Source: Caballeronia sordidicola (lineage in GTDB: Bacteria; Pseudomonadota; Gammaproteobacteria; Burkholderiales; Burkholderiaceae). From it: a stretch of DNA of 64,000 nucleotides. Shown piece by piece: positions 17,968 through 27,159 of this stretch. Below the pieces are notes generated by a model. It ran no database searches. It had not been told where the DNA came from and worked only from the letters and a program-made list of their open reading frames with translations. How positions within the stretch are numbered: position 1 is the first letter of the stretch; every line of letters begins with the position of its first letter. The stretch spans positions 268,464-332,463 of the forward strand of contig NZ_JNFG01000011.1 of assembly GCF_000729995.1 (NCBI RefSeq), in the 5' to 3' direction. The translations under genes and the position numbers were made by a program.

Positions 17968-19086
17968 TCACACGAATGTCGTGCGGGCCTTGCCCACCGG
18001 ATCGAACCAGACTTCCGTCATGCTCCAGCGCTTGGCCGTCTGCTCACCCGCTTCGTCGTAGACGGCATGCGCCTCCATGTGCGCCACCACATCTATGGTC
18101 AGAAAGAGCAGGCGCTTCAACGCCGCATCGTCGTAAGCTGCAGCTTCAGGGTGCTCTTTTGCCATCAGCGCAAAGCGCTCGATCGCGACCGTGGCACTTG
18201 ATGCGTGATAGCTCGTGATCGAGCCCGAGTGTCCCGTTGTCAGAAGCTTCAGGAAATCGTAGGCCTCAGCGCCACGCAGTTCGGCGAGCAGCACCCGGTC
18301 GGGTCGCATACGCATCGTGCTCGCGATCAAGTCGGCCGGTGTCACGCACGCTTGGCCGTGACCTCCCTTGCTGTACAGCAGATGAACGCAGTTCTCGATG
18401 TGCCGGATGAACAACTCACGCACATCCTCGATCGTCACGATTCGCTCGGTCGCCGGGATCGACCGGCACAGGGTCTTCATGAAACTGGTCTTGCCGGACC
18501 CCGTATTGCCGACGATCGCGATGTTGAGCCGCCCTGTTACGGCAAGCTCAAAGAACGCGCCCCAATCGCGCGCTTCCAGACAGTGGACCCGCTTGCGATC
18601 AGCAGGGCGCAGCATGGGCAATGCCGCGTCGAGCCCATCCGGGCGATGCCAGACCGTATCGTCGAAGAGCCCCTCGTCCCGGTACGCGTCGAGCGTTTTC
18701 TCGCGTGCGGACGGCCGGCGGATAGTGACCGATACCGTGCGCGGCGGTACGACTGGCGGCACCACGATCTGGATACGAGCATCACCCGGTAGCAATGCGG
18801 AAAGGACGGGATGTTGCGCCGAGACTTCCTGGTTCGTGAGCGTCGCGACGGCCACCGCAAACGACATCAAGCGCTCGTAATCGAGATCGGTGTAGTCGTA
18901 GCCATGCCAGCCGCGATGCGATTCGGTCAGCACGCGCTGTGGCCGGTTGATGACAAGTTCGGTAACGCCGGCGTCTTCCAGCAATCGCGCAAACGGCCGC
19001 ATCAGCTCCAGCACGGATGCATCGTCGGGAAGCCGAGCCAGCACCGCGTCTCTCGACTGATCCTGCATGTCAGTACGGGCGATCAT
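17968..19086 (-). CDS. virB11: VirB11 traffic ATPase
   Basis: 372 residues. Walker A GNTGSGKTS at 193-201, Asp box IVTIEDVRELF, Walker B-like RPDRVLLAELRGAEAYDFL and His box GHSGSITSYHA are all in place. The N-terminal domain (1-170) has the expected VTELVINRPQ start. VirB11 is the hexameric cytoplasmic ATPase that switches the type IV machine between pilus making and DNA transfer. Its ATG overlaps the virB10 stop by four bases. The length is a little above the usual 330-345 residues. Confidence 0.95.
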   Translation of the reverse strand: MIARTDMQDQSRDAVLARLPDDASVLELMRPFARLLEDAGVTELVINRPQRVLTESHRGWHGYDYTDLDYERLMSFAVAVATLTNQEVSAQHPVLSALLPGDARIQIVVPPVVPPRTVSVTIRRPSAREKTLDAYRDEGLFDDTVWHRPDGLDAALPMLRPADRKRVHCLEARDWGAFFELAVTGRLNIAIVGNTGSGKTSFMKTLCRSIPATERIVTIEDVRELFIRHIENCVHLLYSKGGHGQACVTPADLIASTMRMRPDRVLLAELRGAEAYDFLKLLTTGHSGSITSYHASSATVAIERFALMAKEHPEAAAYDDAALKRLLFLTIDVVAHMEAHAVYDEAGEQTAKRWSMTEVWFDPVGKARTTFV

Positions 19087-20348
19087 CGCGCACCCTCCGG
19101 CTGCAGCGCATAGACCGATCCGAAATCGAGATCCCGCGCCACAACGATCGTGAATTCGGCGCCCTGATTTTGTGTCAGCGTCGGCGGGATGTTGATCGTG
19201 CTGTCGAGCACCCGCGTGGCCATGTCGTTGCCCTGCTGCTGCGTGTTCTCGTAGACGACAGAGCCATTGCTGTTTCCACCGCGCGTCGCCAGATAGCCGA
19301 TGGCGTCCTGGGTCACGCCGAGCAGCATTGCCGCCCCGAAACGCGCGCCCCAGTGGTTGTCCACGTAGCCGTTGATCCCCATGCGACCAAGTGCATCGGC
19401 TGCCGGCGAATCGATCTCGACGGTCACACCATGCGGCGTCTCAATCCGTGCCGTCAGAATGAAGGTCCGTTTCTGCCCCGGCGAGACGTTCGTCCGGTAC
19501 TGGCTATTAATTTGCGAGCCCCGTTCAATCAGCACCACGCGGCCGTCGTCGGAGTAGACATTCTTCGTCACGGTGCAGGTAGACAGTCCCGCTTCGGTTG
19601 AATCGAAAGCGGTGTCGCCTGCGCAGTCAATCTTGGCTCCCTGCGCGAGGACCAAGCTGCGGTTGCCGAGCGTACCCGCCCGGACTCGCGGCGTGGAAAT
19701 TGGCGTCAACGCCTGGGCGAGTGTTCCCGGTCCACCCTGTCCGGCTGTGCTGATCGGGCGGCCCGAGACGATTGCCGGTACAGACGTAGCACCTCCCGTG
19801 ACACCATCCGAAACACCTTCCGACACCAACGCGCCGGGTTCGTTCGGCACGCTCCCCGCATGGCCGCCCGCTCCGGACGTGCTACCTGTCGCAAGCAGCG
19901 GCGCATCGTAGTAGCTGCGCGCAGATATTGGATGCGCAACCGTTGCAGGCGATCGGACCACGGTCGGCACCTGCCTCGGTTCTGACGTCGGGACAGGTGC
20001 ACTCGCCACGAGCGATGCGGATGCCGCACTCGCTGCGACCGGACCATCCCTGAACACCCGGCCCTGTGCCGGCGTCTGCGCCATCGCATCCCGACGAGAT
20101 TTGTTTTCTGCATCATGACGGGCTAGGAACGCATGGATCGTCCAGATCGCACCGCCGCCCGCTAGGAGGATGACGACGAGGGGTGTCAGCCACCAGGCCC
20201 GCGGGCGCGTCCTCCGGTACTGTCCGAGAGCCGGCATGCCACGATCTGTGAGCACCTCGGACGAGCTAGCGGAATCCCGGTCGTGCCCAGCCTGACTACG
20301 GTCGCTGGAATCATCCGGCTCGATCGTGTTGCGGGTATCGTTATTCAT
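19083..20348 (-). CDS. virB10: VirB10 core-complex protein
   Basis: 421 residues. A short acidic cytoplasmic N terminus is followed by one membrane helix at about 52-72 (WWLTPLVVILLAGGGAIWTI). Then comes a Pro/Ser/Thr-rich linker and a conserved C-terminal TrbI/VirB10 domain from about residue 230: LAQGAKIDCAGDTAFDS, ERGSQINSQYRTNVSPGQKR, RIETPHGVTVEIDSPAADALG. This protein spans both membranes and gates the outer-membrane pore with VirB7 and VirB9. The ATG overlaps the end of virB9 by eight bases, and its stop overlaps virB11. Confidence 0.93.
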   Translation of the reverse strand: MNNDTRNTIEPDDSSDRSQAGHDRDSASSSEVLTDRGMPALGQYRRTRPRAWWLTPLVVILLAGGGAIWTIHAFLARHDAENKSRRDAMAQTPAQGRVFRDGPVAASAASASLVASAPVPTSEPRQVPTVVRSPATVAHPISARSYYDAPLLATGSTSGAGGHAGSVPNEPGALVSEGVSDGVTGGATSVPAIVSGRPISTAGQGGPGTLAQALTPISTPRVRAGTLGNRSLVLAQGAKIDCAGDTAFDSTEAGLSTCTVTKNVYSDDGRVVLIERGSQINSQYRTNVSPGQKRTFILTARIETPHGVTVEIDSPAADALGRMGINGYVDNHWGARFGAAMLLGVTQDAIGYLATRGGNSNGSVVYENTQQQGNDMATRVLDSTINIPPTLTQNQGAEFTIVVARDLDFGSVYALQPEGAR

Positions 20349-21171
20349 CGCCGTGACCCCGCAAGACTCGCTTCACACCCACGACCGTCGTACCGTCATG
20401 CGGTGGTACGCCGTCCATGTCGTACGCGTCGTTCCAGATACCGACGACCTCGTCACCGAGACGCAGCACGAACCGCTTAGCCACCTCGTGGACCACGATC
20501 GTGTCGTCCTCCATGTGCCGGTCGACCACGCTTTCGGTGTCGTCATCCGCGACTCGAAAGATTGCGGGAACGCGCCGATTGTTCGGGATGCGGATATAGG
20601 TGAACCGTCCGTCGTCCCACGCCGCCGTAGGCGCGATGTCGTCGGAATGCAACATCGCCTGCATCGAATACCGGGTGTTGCGCACCACGGGCGGCTCGCC
20701 CACGCGCCGCGCGACAATTTCAGCATCCGTTTCGGCGTGCGCCTTCGCTTTCACCTCGTCCGGGTACACGAACGTCACGCGATACATCTCGTCGCCGGCA
20801 CCGAACTTCGCCTTCACGGGCAGCACCAACAGATCGAAACTGTAGCTGCGTTTGTCGGTGCGTATCTCGAGATTCGAGTCGTGGGCGGCGAGTTGTGGCT
20901 TCAGGTACACGTCGTGGTCGCCCTTGTTCGCCACCACTTGCCAGCCGTCGCGATCACCGGGCGCCACGACCTGGATCTGCTCATGCGGATCGAGCGCAAT
21001 ATGGGTGGCAAAGCCACGCTGAGCCTGGATACGCACGACAGCATCGGGTGCATACACTATCTGTCGGACGCGCGAATCGTCGGACCAGCCTGGCAAGTCA
21101 TAGGCACGAGCAACGGGGCTCGTAATCATTAGCCCGACGAGCCAGAGCACTATCAGAGAAAGCGGTTTCAT
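20341..21171 (-). CDS. virB9: VirB9 outer-membrane core protein
   Basis: 276 residues with a cleavable signal peptide (MKPLSLIVLWLVGLMITSPVARA). VirB9/CagX features: YDLPGWSDDSRVRQIVYAPD near the N terminus, the GFATHIALDPHEQI motif, and a C-terminal beta domain with WDDGRFTYIRIPNNRRVPAIF and FVLRLGDEVVGIWND. VirB9 forms the outer ring of the transfer channel together with VirB7 and the VirB10 C terminus. The start overlaps the virB8 stop (ATGA). No abnormality seen. Confidence 0.93.
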   Translation of the reverse strand: MKPLSLIVLWLVGLMITSPVARAYDLPGWSDDSRVRQIVYAPDAVVRIQAQRGFATHIALDPHEQIQVVAPGDRDGWQVVANKGDHDVYLKPQLAAHDSNLEIRTDKRSYSFDLLVLPVKAKFGAGDEMYRVTFVYPDEVKAKAHAETDAEIVARRVGEPPVVRNTRYSMQAMLHSDDIAPTAAWDDGRFTYIRIPNNRRVPAIFRVADDDTESVVDRHMEDDTIVVHEVAKRFVLRLGDEVVGIWNDAYDMDGVPPHDGTTVVGVKRVLRGHGDE

Positions 21172-21872
21172 GGTGTACCTCCCGCAGCCGCGGACGAGGC
21201 CGGTGGCGTGTATTCGGAATCGCGGCTATAGGCCGTTACCTTGAAGCCGAACGGGTTTGCAACGGCAACGCTTTCGCGAGTAAAGACTGGCGGCCGGTAG
21301 GTGTACGCGAGCGTGATCACGAAGCGCTGCGGGGGCTCCGCATTCGCGAGGCCGTTCTTGAACGTCGTGCGCTCGATGTGCACGATTGCACGACCCGGTT
21401 CGTCGGGCGGCAGCGTGGTTGAGATAATCCGCACGCGCCGCTCAGTGGTTGGCCCGATCTGCCGGTCCAGCGCATCCGGGCCGCTATAGACGCCACGGTA
21501 GTCGCGCGCCACCACGTCATCGCTCATGGCCAGCACGCTGTCGTAATCCATCTGCAGCAGGCCCCAGTCGTAGCGCTCGCGGGTGCGCACGTATGCCTCG
21601 ACCCAGTGCTTGTCCTGGATCTCCTTCGTATGGACGTGGCGCGCGTCGAGCACATCGATCACCTGCGATTCGCCCGTCAGCCGATCAACCTCGATCGGTA
21701 ACGGCACAACCCGGTAGAACGGCACCATGACGGCAAGTGCCATGACACTCAATACCGCCACGCCGGCCGCGCCGTAAGCGACATGCCAGGCTCGGCGCTC
21801 AGAGCGCTCCTGCAGGTGCGTGAGGGACGCCTCGATGTCGAGGACGCGCCCGTAGTCGTCGGGCGGGCTCAT
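21168..21872 (-). CDS. virB8: VirB8 inner-membrane assembly factor
   Basis: 234 residues. A short cytoplasmic N terminus (about 1-35) precedes a single membrane helix at about 32-52 (YGAAGVAVLSVMALAVMVPF). The periplasmic NTF2-like domain follows, with DKHWVEAYVRTRERYDWGLL, YSGPDALDRQIG and the C-terminal RFVITLAYTYRPP. VirB8 dimers nucleate the inner-membrane part of the type IV secretion system. The ATG overlaps the VirB7-like lipoprotein stop by four bases. Confidence 0.92.
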   Translation of the reverse strand: MSPPDDYGRVLDIEASLTHLQERSERRAWHVAYGAAGVAVLSVMALAVMVPFYRVVPLPIEVDRLTGESQVIDVLDARHVHTKEIQDKHWVEAYVRTRERYDWGLLQMDYDSVLAMSDDVVARDYRGVYSGPDALDRQIGPTTERRVRIISTTLPPDEPGRAIVHIERTTFKNGLANAEPPQRFVITLAYTYRPPVFTRESVAVANPFGFKVTAYSRDSEYTPPASSAAAGGTP

Positions 21873-22075
21873 CGTCCACCTCCGTGGGCCGGTGCGTCAG
21901 GCAAGGCTGGCGAAACGGAGGACGCCGGAACCGGTGGCACGCGGTTGACGCGCACGCTGTTGACGGGCATCCGATGGGATCCGTCCGGCAGGGCGGGCTT
22001 CGGTGGTCCCGAAGAGCATCCACTCGTAAAGATAACGAAATTTATTGCGAGAAATACAGATGGGAATTTGCGCAT
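21869..22075 (-). CDS. virB7: VirB7-like small lipoprotein
   Basis: 68 residues. The signal sequence MRKFPSVFLAINFVIFTSGC ends in a lipobox with the acceptor Cys at 20. The mature part is short and Pro-rich (VPPVPASSVSPALPDAPAHG), without further cysteines. Position between virB5 and virB8 and a four-base overlap with virB8 make VirB7 the natural assignment, the lipoprotein that anchors the VirB9 ring. Sequence similarity within this family is too low to confirm it by eye. Confidence 0.75.
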   Translation of the reverse strand: MRKFPSVFLAINFVIFTSGCSSGPPKPALPDGSHRMPVNSVRVNRVPPVPASSVSPALPDAPAHGGGR

Positions 22076-22085
22076 GATCGTATCC

Positions 22086-22781
22086 TCAGTTACCGAACGA
22101 GGCCGGTACCATCTTGTCCTGCAACCGGGTGGTGTTCCCTGCCCGGCTCAGCACTAGTTCGCTTTGCTGCTCGGCGACGAGCCTGTCTTCCGTCTCGGCC
22201 AACATCCGGAAAAGCTGCAGCTTCGTCATCTCGTTGCCCACCGTCGTGGATTCGCTTTGGATGCGCGCCTGCAGTTCAGCCACACCTTTTGGATCCTGCG
22301 TGACGTCGATCTGCTGCATCAGGCTCTGAATTTGGTTCAGCTCCTGCAACTCGGTCTGATACGCCTGCATGCCGAACGCCTTGTCCTGGAACGGCTTGTT
22401 CAGCGCACGCTGGCACACCTGCTGGTCGATGCCGGCCTGGTCTGCGCAGTTGTAGATCTCGCTCGCCGAACGCAGCGCCTGGGCGCCGCCCGTGAGCCCG
22501 GCGTAACCTCCTTTCTGTACCGCCGTGTAGACACTCTGCCAGTTCGACGGCAGCGAGTTCGCGACCACCGGATTGGTCAGTAGCGCACCGAAACCGCGCG
22601 TGCCGACCGTGGACTGGTAGATCTGGATCTCCTGCTGAACCTGCTGCTCAAGCTGCGCCACCGTCGCAATCGCCTGGATCACGTTCTGTGCGTCGAATAC
22701 TGGGATGCCCTGGGCGTGGCCAACAGAGGAAAGCACTGCCCCCGCGATTGCCGCACCGGCTACCTTGAATCGTCCTGTCAT
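22086..22781 (-). CDS. virB5: VirB5-type minor pilin
   Basis: 231 residues from the ATG at 22781, preceded by GAGGTGAC. Upstream in-frame codons exist but run into virB6. A signal peptide (MTGRFKVAGAAIAGAVLSSVGHAQ) precedes GIPVFDAQNVIQAIATVAQL, the VirB5/TrbJ N-terminal signature. The rest is helical and Gln-rich (LEQQVQQEIQIYQS; TELQELNQIQSLMQQI), as expected for a pilus-tip protein. In the usual VirB order this gene lies before virB6; here it follows it. Confidence 0.88.
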   Translation of the reverse strand: MTGRFKVAGAAIAGAVLSSVGHAQGIPVFDAQNVIQAIATVAQLEQQVQQEIQIYQSTVGTRGFGALLTNPVVANSLPSNWQSVYTAVQKGGYAGLTGGAQALRSASEIYNCADQAGIDQQVCQRALNKPFQDKAFGMQAYQTELQELNQIQSLMQQIDVTQDPKGVAELQARIQSESTTVGNEMTKLQLFRMLAETEDRLVAEQQSELVLSRAGNTTRLQDKMVPASFGN

Positions 22782-22797
22782 GATCGTCACCTCACAC

Positions 22798-23958
22798 TCA
22801 ACTGCCCTGTCCCAGATTGGCGCGCGCGACCCGTTGGTACGCGGGTAACGCCCCATTACTTGACGCCATTCCACCGCCCCCCGGACCGTTCTGGCCGCGA
22901 ATCTTGCCGCCTGAGCGCGGGCCACCTCCGCCGCGGGTCAGCGCCTGTCCAATCGCTGTCGCAAAGCGGCGCGATGCGACGCCTGCCACGAACGCGCCGA
23001 ATCCGGATACGGTGGCGCCACCCGATAGCCCTGACGCCACGGACGGCAATTGCCAACCGACCATTGCCAGGAAAATCGCGGTCGCAAACATGCCGAGTGC
23101 CGCGCCCCACGCTGCCGACGCTTCCAATGCCGCCTGACCGGCCGCGACGAGTGAGGATGCATTTGCACCGGGCGATGATGTCGTCACCTGGAACGGTGCG
23201 AGCTCGGTTGAAAAAGCCGTGAGGGCCATGCCCAGGAACGCCGCCACCAGCACCTGCAGTAGGGCGTAGTTCGCGACCTTCGCGGTCCACGCCTCAAAGA
23301 AGCGCGCAGTCGGCGCGAACGCGGCGCAGGCAATAAAGATCGGTCCGAGCCCGAGCACCAGATCGAGCAGCATGCGGCCCATCACGACCTCGAACGCGAG
23401 CACGATCAGGAAAATTGCGCCGCCAATCGCTGCCACGAACCCGCACACCGTGTCGCCAATGGCGGCGGCAATCCCGCTGGGGCTGAACGCCTCGTGCGTG
23501 GCCTTCTCCGAGTAAGCGTCCAGCACGAGATCGATCTGCTGGTCATAGCAGTCGAGCGTCTGGTAGATGCTGTTGGCGCTCGCCGCCGTCACGCTGCTGC
23601 CGCTGAGCGACCCGCATCCGGGATTGCCGCCACCCGTCGTATTGGCCGCGTTCTGAATCGTCTGGGCGAGGCCCGACGTCGCGCCGCTCACCGCGGCCAC
23701 GACCTGCTCCTGATAGATGCCGCTTCCGAGTGCAAACGCGAGGATGGCGGCGACCTTGAGCCCACGCCATGCGAAGGCCGGCACCGCCTCGTGCGCCTCG
23801 CCCCGCACGATCGCCAGACCATAGGCAATGACCCAGATCGTGACGGCCGTGGTCGCGACTGGAACGAGTGCGCTGGCGAGAGCCGACGACACGTTCGTCA
23901 CGTAGGTCGACATGCCGTTTTCGAGCGTGCCGCCGATCGCGCTAAAGAGGCCGCTCAT
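22798..23958 (-). CDS. virB6: VirB6/TrbL-type inner-membrane channel protein
   Basis: 386 residues starting MSGLFSAIGGTLENGMSTYV. The ATG at 23958 overlaps the virB4 stop in ATGA, which decides the start against a longer frame. Several long hydrophobic stretches (about 28-50, 65-85, 165-225, 235-270 and 300-330) flank a Gly/Asn/Thr-rich periplasmic loop. The C-terminal tail is Gly/Arg-rich (GGGGPRSGGKIRGQNG). This is the polytopic TrbL/VirB6 family that forms part of the DNA path across the inner membrane. Confidence 0.9.
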   Translation of the reverse strand: MSGLFSAIGGTLENGMSTYVTNVSSALASALVPVATTAVTIWVIAYGLAIVRGEAHEAVPAFAWRGLKVAAILAFALGSGIYQEQVVAAVSGATSGLAQTIQNAANTTGGGNPGCGSLSGSSVTAASANSIYQTLDCYDQQIDLVLDAYSEKATHEAFSPSGIAAAIGDTVCGFVAAIGGAIFLIVLAFEVVMGRMLLDLVLGLGPIFIACAAFAPTARFFEAWTAKVANYALLQVLVAAFLGMALTAFSTELAPFQVTTSSPGANASSLVAAGQAALEASAAWGAALGMFATAIFLAMVGWQLPSVASGLSGGATVSGFGAFVAGVASRRFATAIGQALTRGGGGPRSGGKIRGQNGPGGGGMASSNGALPAYQRVARANLGQGS

Positions 23959-26393
23959 CGCACACCTCCCTTCTGCGCCGCGCGACGTTTTGCAAGTTCG
24001 GCGTGGAAGACTGGCAGCCACACATCGGGGTCGTCCCCGACCTGCGCGCGAATCGTATCGAGCAGCTCCACGTTATCGGTCGTGCCGGACAGCACATCAA
24101 GCACATCGCCCAGCCCCGCGAGATCGAGCCGGCCGATGGCCGAACGATGGCCCTGCTTGACGAGAAACATGCGGCTGTTCTCACCAAGATTGCGGACAAT
24201 GTTGAACTCGGCCTCGGTAAGCTTGAAGCCGTGCACGTAATCATCGAAGTCTGCCCGCGGGTTCGGCAGGAAGAAGAACGTCGCGCTTTGTTCGATCAGT
24301 GCGCGCGCGATATCGCTGCGCAGCACGTCAGCCGGGGACTGTGTGTCGAAAATTCCCAAGCCGTTTTGCTTGCGGATCGTCTTTTGCTTATTCTTCGCGA
24401 AGTCCGTGAAGACGGGGTCACCGAGCCGTTTCCAGAACTCCGTCATCACATAGATGAAACGTCGACCGTCGATCAGGCTTTCCGTCAGATGCAGCAGGTA
24501 CATCGTGACGGGCGTCGACACTTCTGCATCGTCGAGCAGTTCGGTATCGTCAAAACCGAAGAGACTCGCGCGCGTGAGATCCACGCAATCGGCTGGATTG
24601 TCGAGCACCCAGCCAAGCCGTCCGCCCACGCACCATTTAGCGAGCCGCGCGTGCAGGCTGTTCTCCCCCACATTCGGCAGCAGTTGCCGAACCATTGAGA
24701 GCCGCCGCAGCGACTTATCCATGCGGGCGACTTCGTGCACTGCGCGCGATATGTCGAGCTCATCCCTCGCGGACAACGGCGTACCCATGTCGACGAGCTT
24801 GCGCACGAGCCGCTCCCAGAAGTCGAGCACCGATGCGTCGGGCATCAGCTGGAACGGATTCAGTCCGGTCGGCTCACCTCGGCGAAATACCGTATAGATA
24901 CCGCCCATCGCTCGGATGGCGATCTCGGTACCCCGGTCCTTGTCATACAGCACGGCGGTCAAACCAGACTTCATCGCCATGGCGAGCAGGAACAACTCAA
25001 GCACCGTCTTGCCAGCACCGGCCTGGCCGATGATCTGTGTGTTGGCAAGCGCCTTCTCGTCGGCCGAGTCCTGTTTCTCCGCCGTCACGTGGAAATTGAG
25101 ATACAACGGCTGGCCGCTCGGCGTCTTGACGATCGTGATCGCCTCGCCCCATGGATTGCCGTCGCGTTTACCCGTCGCAAAATTGTGCATGCTGGACAGG
25201 CCGCAGAAATTGCGGGACGTGAGCTTCGCCTCCCTTGGCCGGTAGCGCCAGTTGCCCGGTAACTGCGCGAACCACGCGGCGTCGGCTATGAGATCGATCA
25301 GTGCCGTCTGGAACCCCGCACCGGCCAATTGCGTGCGTGCCTTCGCGACATGCTTCGACACCTCCTCGGCCGTGTCCGCAAGCACCGTGAGCGAATAGTG
25401 ATACTCGCCAAGCACGAAATCGCCGTTAATCAGGTCGTTGAGCGCCTGATCCATCGCCTCGACCTGGGAGATGGCCACATCCTCTCCAGCGATAAGCTGG
25501 TTGCGCTGCCGCTCAAGCGCTTCCTTTGCACTGGGCTTGTCGAGAATGGTGAAGCTCTGCGTCTCGATATATTCGAAGTCGCCGTACAGCAAGCCGTTAA
25601 GCATGCCGGGCTCGGTTTCCTCGGGATAATCCTTCAGGTCGAGCAGCGCAGCGTGACGCGTTGCGGCCGGCATGCGGATCTCGACCTTTTCGACGCCAAC
25701 AAAGAGGCGTGAAGTCGGCAACGCTTCACGGATCGATCCGGCGGGAACAGGCTCCGACTCCCAGACGCCATTGACGAGATAGCCGAGCAGTTCCAGCGCC
25801 GACGAGAACCGGCGGAGCCGCTTCGTGTTCGGGCTCAACTTGCGATAGACCCCGAGCGTCACCGGATCATAGGGTTTCAGGCTTGACTCGACCTGCGCGG
25901 CGAGTTCGTCCATCGCCTTGAGTGCTTCCTGCTGGTCGCGCCGGATGTCCTCGCGCGTACGGCGAACGGCGCGGCTGAAGACGCGTCCGACCTTTGTGCG
26001 GTGGGGCCGATAGACGAGGGTCAGATAAAGCTCGTTGGCCATCATCCGGTACTCGGCAAAGCTCGCGTAGTAGCGTGTGGCGAGCTCCTGGCAGAAGCGA
26101 TTCCCGTACGGCGTGGCGAAGTGGTCCGAAACACGTCGGCGCAGACGATGCGACCAGAGTGCCACGTGGCCGCCAGGCAGCGCCCGAACCAGTTGATTGA
26201 AGCCGTCGTGACGCGCAAGGATGTCAGCCGGATCAGCTGCTTCGAACGCGATGCCCGCCAGTTTCCAAATCAGCAGATAGTCGCCTTCGCGCGTCTTGAT
26301 GATCCGATCCGTGACATGGGTCGAGTACGGGATCGTGTCGGCAAGCGCAACCTCACGATTCGCAACGCTGCCGTATTTCAGGTTGGCCGGCAT
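23955..26393 (-). CDS. virB4: VirB4 ATPase
   Basis: 812 residues from the ATG at 26393, which starts one base after the virB3 stop (TAACATG); longer upstream frames overlap virB3. The N-terminal CagE/TrbE domain (IPYSTHVTDRIIKTREGDYL ... WKLAGIAFEA) is followed by the motor domain with Walker A GQAGAGKTVLELFLLAM near residue 455 and a later RFIYVMTEFWKRLGDPVF (Walker B region). VirB4 energises pilus assembly and is the most conserved part of type IV systems. Its length is typical. Confidence 0.95.
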   Translation of the reverse strand: MPANLKYGSVANREVALADTIPYSTHVTDRIIKTREGDYLLIWKLAGIAFEAADPADILARHDGFNQLVRALPGGHVALWSHRLRRRVSDHFATPYGNRFCQELATRYYASFAEYRMMANELYLTLVYRPHRTKVGRVFSRAVRRTREDIRRDQQEALKAMDELAAQVESSLKPYDPVTLGVYRKLSPNTKRLRRFSSALELLGYLVNGVWESEPVPAGSIREALPTSRLFVGVEKVEIRMPAATRHAALLDLKDYPEETEPGMLNGLLYGDFEYIETQSFTILDKPSAKEALERQRNQLIAGEDVAISQVEAMDQALNDLINGDFVLGEYHYSLTVLADTAEEVSKHVAKARTQLAGAGFQTALIDLIADAAWFAQLPGNWRYRPREAKLTSRNFCGLSSMHNFATGKRDGNPWGEAITIVKTPSGQPLYLNFHVTAEKQDSADEKALANTQIIGQAGAGKTVLELFLLAMAMKSGLTAVLYDKDRGTEIAIRAMGGIYTVFRRGEPTGLNPFQLMPDASVLDFWERLVRKLVDMGTPLSARDELDISRAVHEVARMDKSLRRLSMVRQLLPNVGENSLHARLAKWCVGGRLGWVLDNPADCVDLTRASLFGFDDTELLDDAEVSTPVTMYLLHLTESLIDGRRFIYVMTEFWKRLGDPVFTDFAKNKQKTIRKQNGLGIFDTQSPADVLRSDIARALIEQSATFFFLPNPRADFDDYVHGFKLTEAEFNIVRNLGENSRMFLVKQGHRSAIGRLDLAGLGDVLDVLSGTTDNVELLDTIRAQVGDDPDVWLPVFHAELAKRRAAQKGGVR

Positions 26394-26394
26394 G

Positions 26395-26751
26395 TTACGC
26401 CCTCCTCTTAAGGCGGACGGGCAGATAGGCATGGCTGCCCCAGAAGCGACGGTTGCGCTGGCGGAAGACCAACCGCAGGCGCAGTGCGTATTGCGCGAGA
26501 CGCTGATCATCGCGGCGGGTGATGATGCGCATCGCAACGAACATTGGAAATATCAAGAACAGCAGTCCGACGCCAAGCGGCGGACTCGCGAGCAGCGCCC
26601 AGATGGCTGGAATTAGCATGCCGCCGCCAACGATGAGGAATGGCACGAGTGGTACGCCCCAGAGCATCGCCGGGCGCGTACAGCCCTTAAAGACGGGATC
26701 CCTAAGTGGGTTGGTAAGTGAGTTCATAAGCGGGTTCATGAGCGGATTCAT
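26395..26751 (-). CDS. virB3: VirB3-like inner-membrane protein
   Basis: 118 residues. RDPVFKGCTRPAMLWGVPLV is the VirB3/TrbD signature, followed by two close hydrophobic segments (about 30-50 and 55-77), a RIITRRDDQRLAQYALRLRL motif and a basic tail. The N terminus is unusual: MNPLMNPLMNSLTNPL, encoded by a 12-base tandem repeat with three ATG codons. Translation could start at any of them. VirB3 works with VirB4 at the inner membrane, and the two genes are one base apart. Confidence 0.9.
   Translation of the reverse strand: MNPLMNPLMNSLTNPLRDPVFKGCTRPAMLWGVPLVPFLIVGGGMLIPAIWALLASPPLGVGLLFLIFPMFVAMRIITRRDDQRLAQYALRLRLVFRQRNRRFWGSHAYLPVRLKRRA
26704..26751 (-). repeat. 12-base tandem repeat at the 5' end of virB3
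   Basis: On the minus strand four units follow each other: ATGAATCCGCTC, ATGAACCCGCTT, ATGAACTCACTT and ACCAACCCACTT. They encode the repeated tetrapeptide MNPL-like start of VirB3. Three of the four units hold an in-frame ATG, so unit number changes both protein length and the number of start codons. Confidence 0.75.
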
Positions 26752-26767
26752 GATTCGTTGCCCCGGA

Positions 26768-27109
26768 TCAGGTCGTCGGAATCAACATGCCGGCGATCAC
26801 AGTCGCGCACCCAACGAAGACCCCGCCGATAAACACGTTCGCGATGTCGCCGAAGCGGGCATGCTGGAACATCATCCGGAAGCCCGCCCAGATGATCGAG
26901 ATCGAGCAGATCACGCCACCCACGCCGAGCAGGGTTGTCTGGATCGTGCTCAGGAGCGTGTTAACTTGGGACAGTTGTGCCCAGGCAGGAGAAGCCATCA
27001 GGAGTGCCGCGCACGTGGCAACGGTGCGCCGTATCGCACGGTTGCTGCCACGAACCCGTTTTTCGGGGGACGAATTACCCCACTTACTAATCAGTGATCC
27101 TAATTTCAC
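26768..27109 (-). CDS. virB2: VirB2/TrbC-type major pilin
   Basis: 113 residues. The long N-terminal leader (KRVRGSNRAIRRTVATCAAL then LMASPAWA) ends at a clear signal-peptidase site before QLSQVN. Two hydrophobic helices follow (about 57-78 and 88-108), separated by a short polar loop FRMMFQHARFGD. This is the classic small pilin that polymerises into the conjugative pilus. It lies between virB1 and virB3, in the usual order. Confidence 0.9.
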   Translation of the reverse strand: MKLGSLISKWGNSSPEKRVRGSNRAIRRTVATCAALLMASPAWAQLSQVNTLLSTIQTTLLGVGGVICSISIIWAGFRMMFQHARFGDIANVFIGGVFVGCATVIAGMLIPTT

Positions 27110-27159
27110 GATAAACTCCTATCTGTTTGAAATGACTTTGCTTTAGTTGGAAGGCCGAG

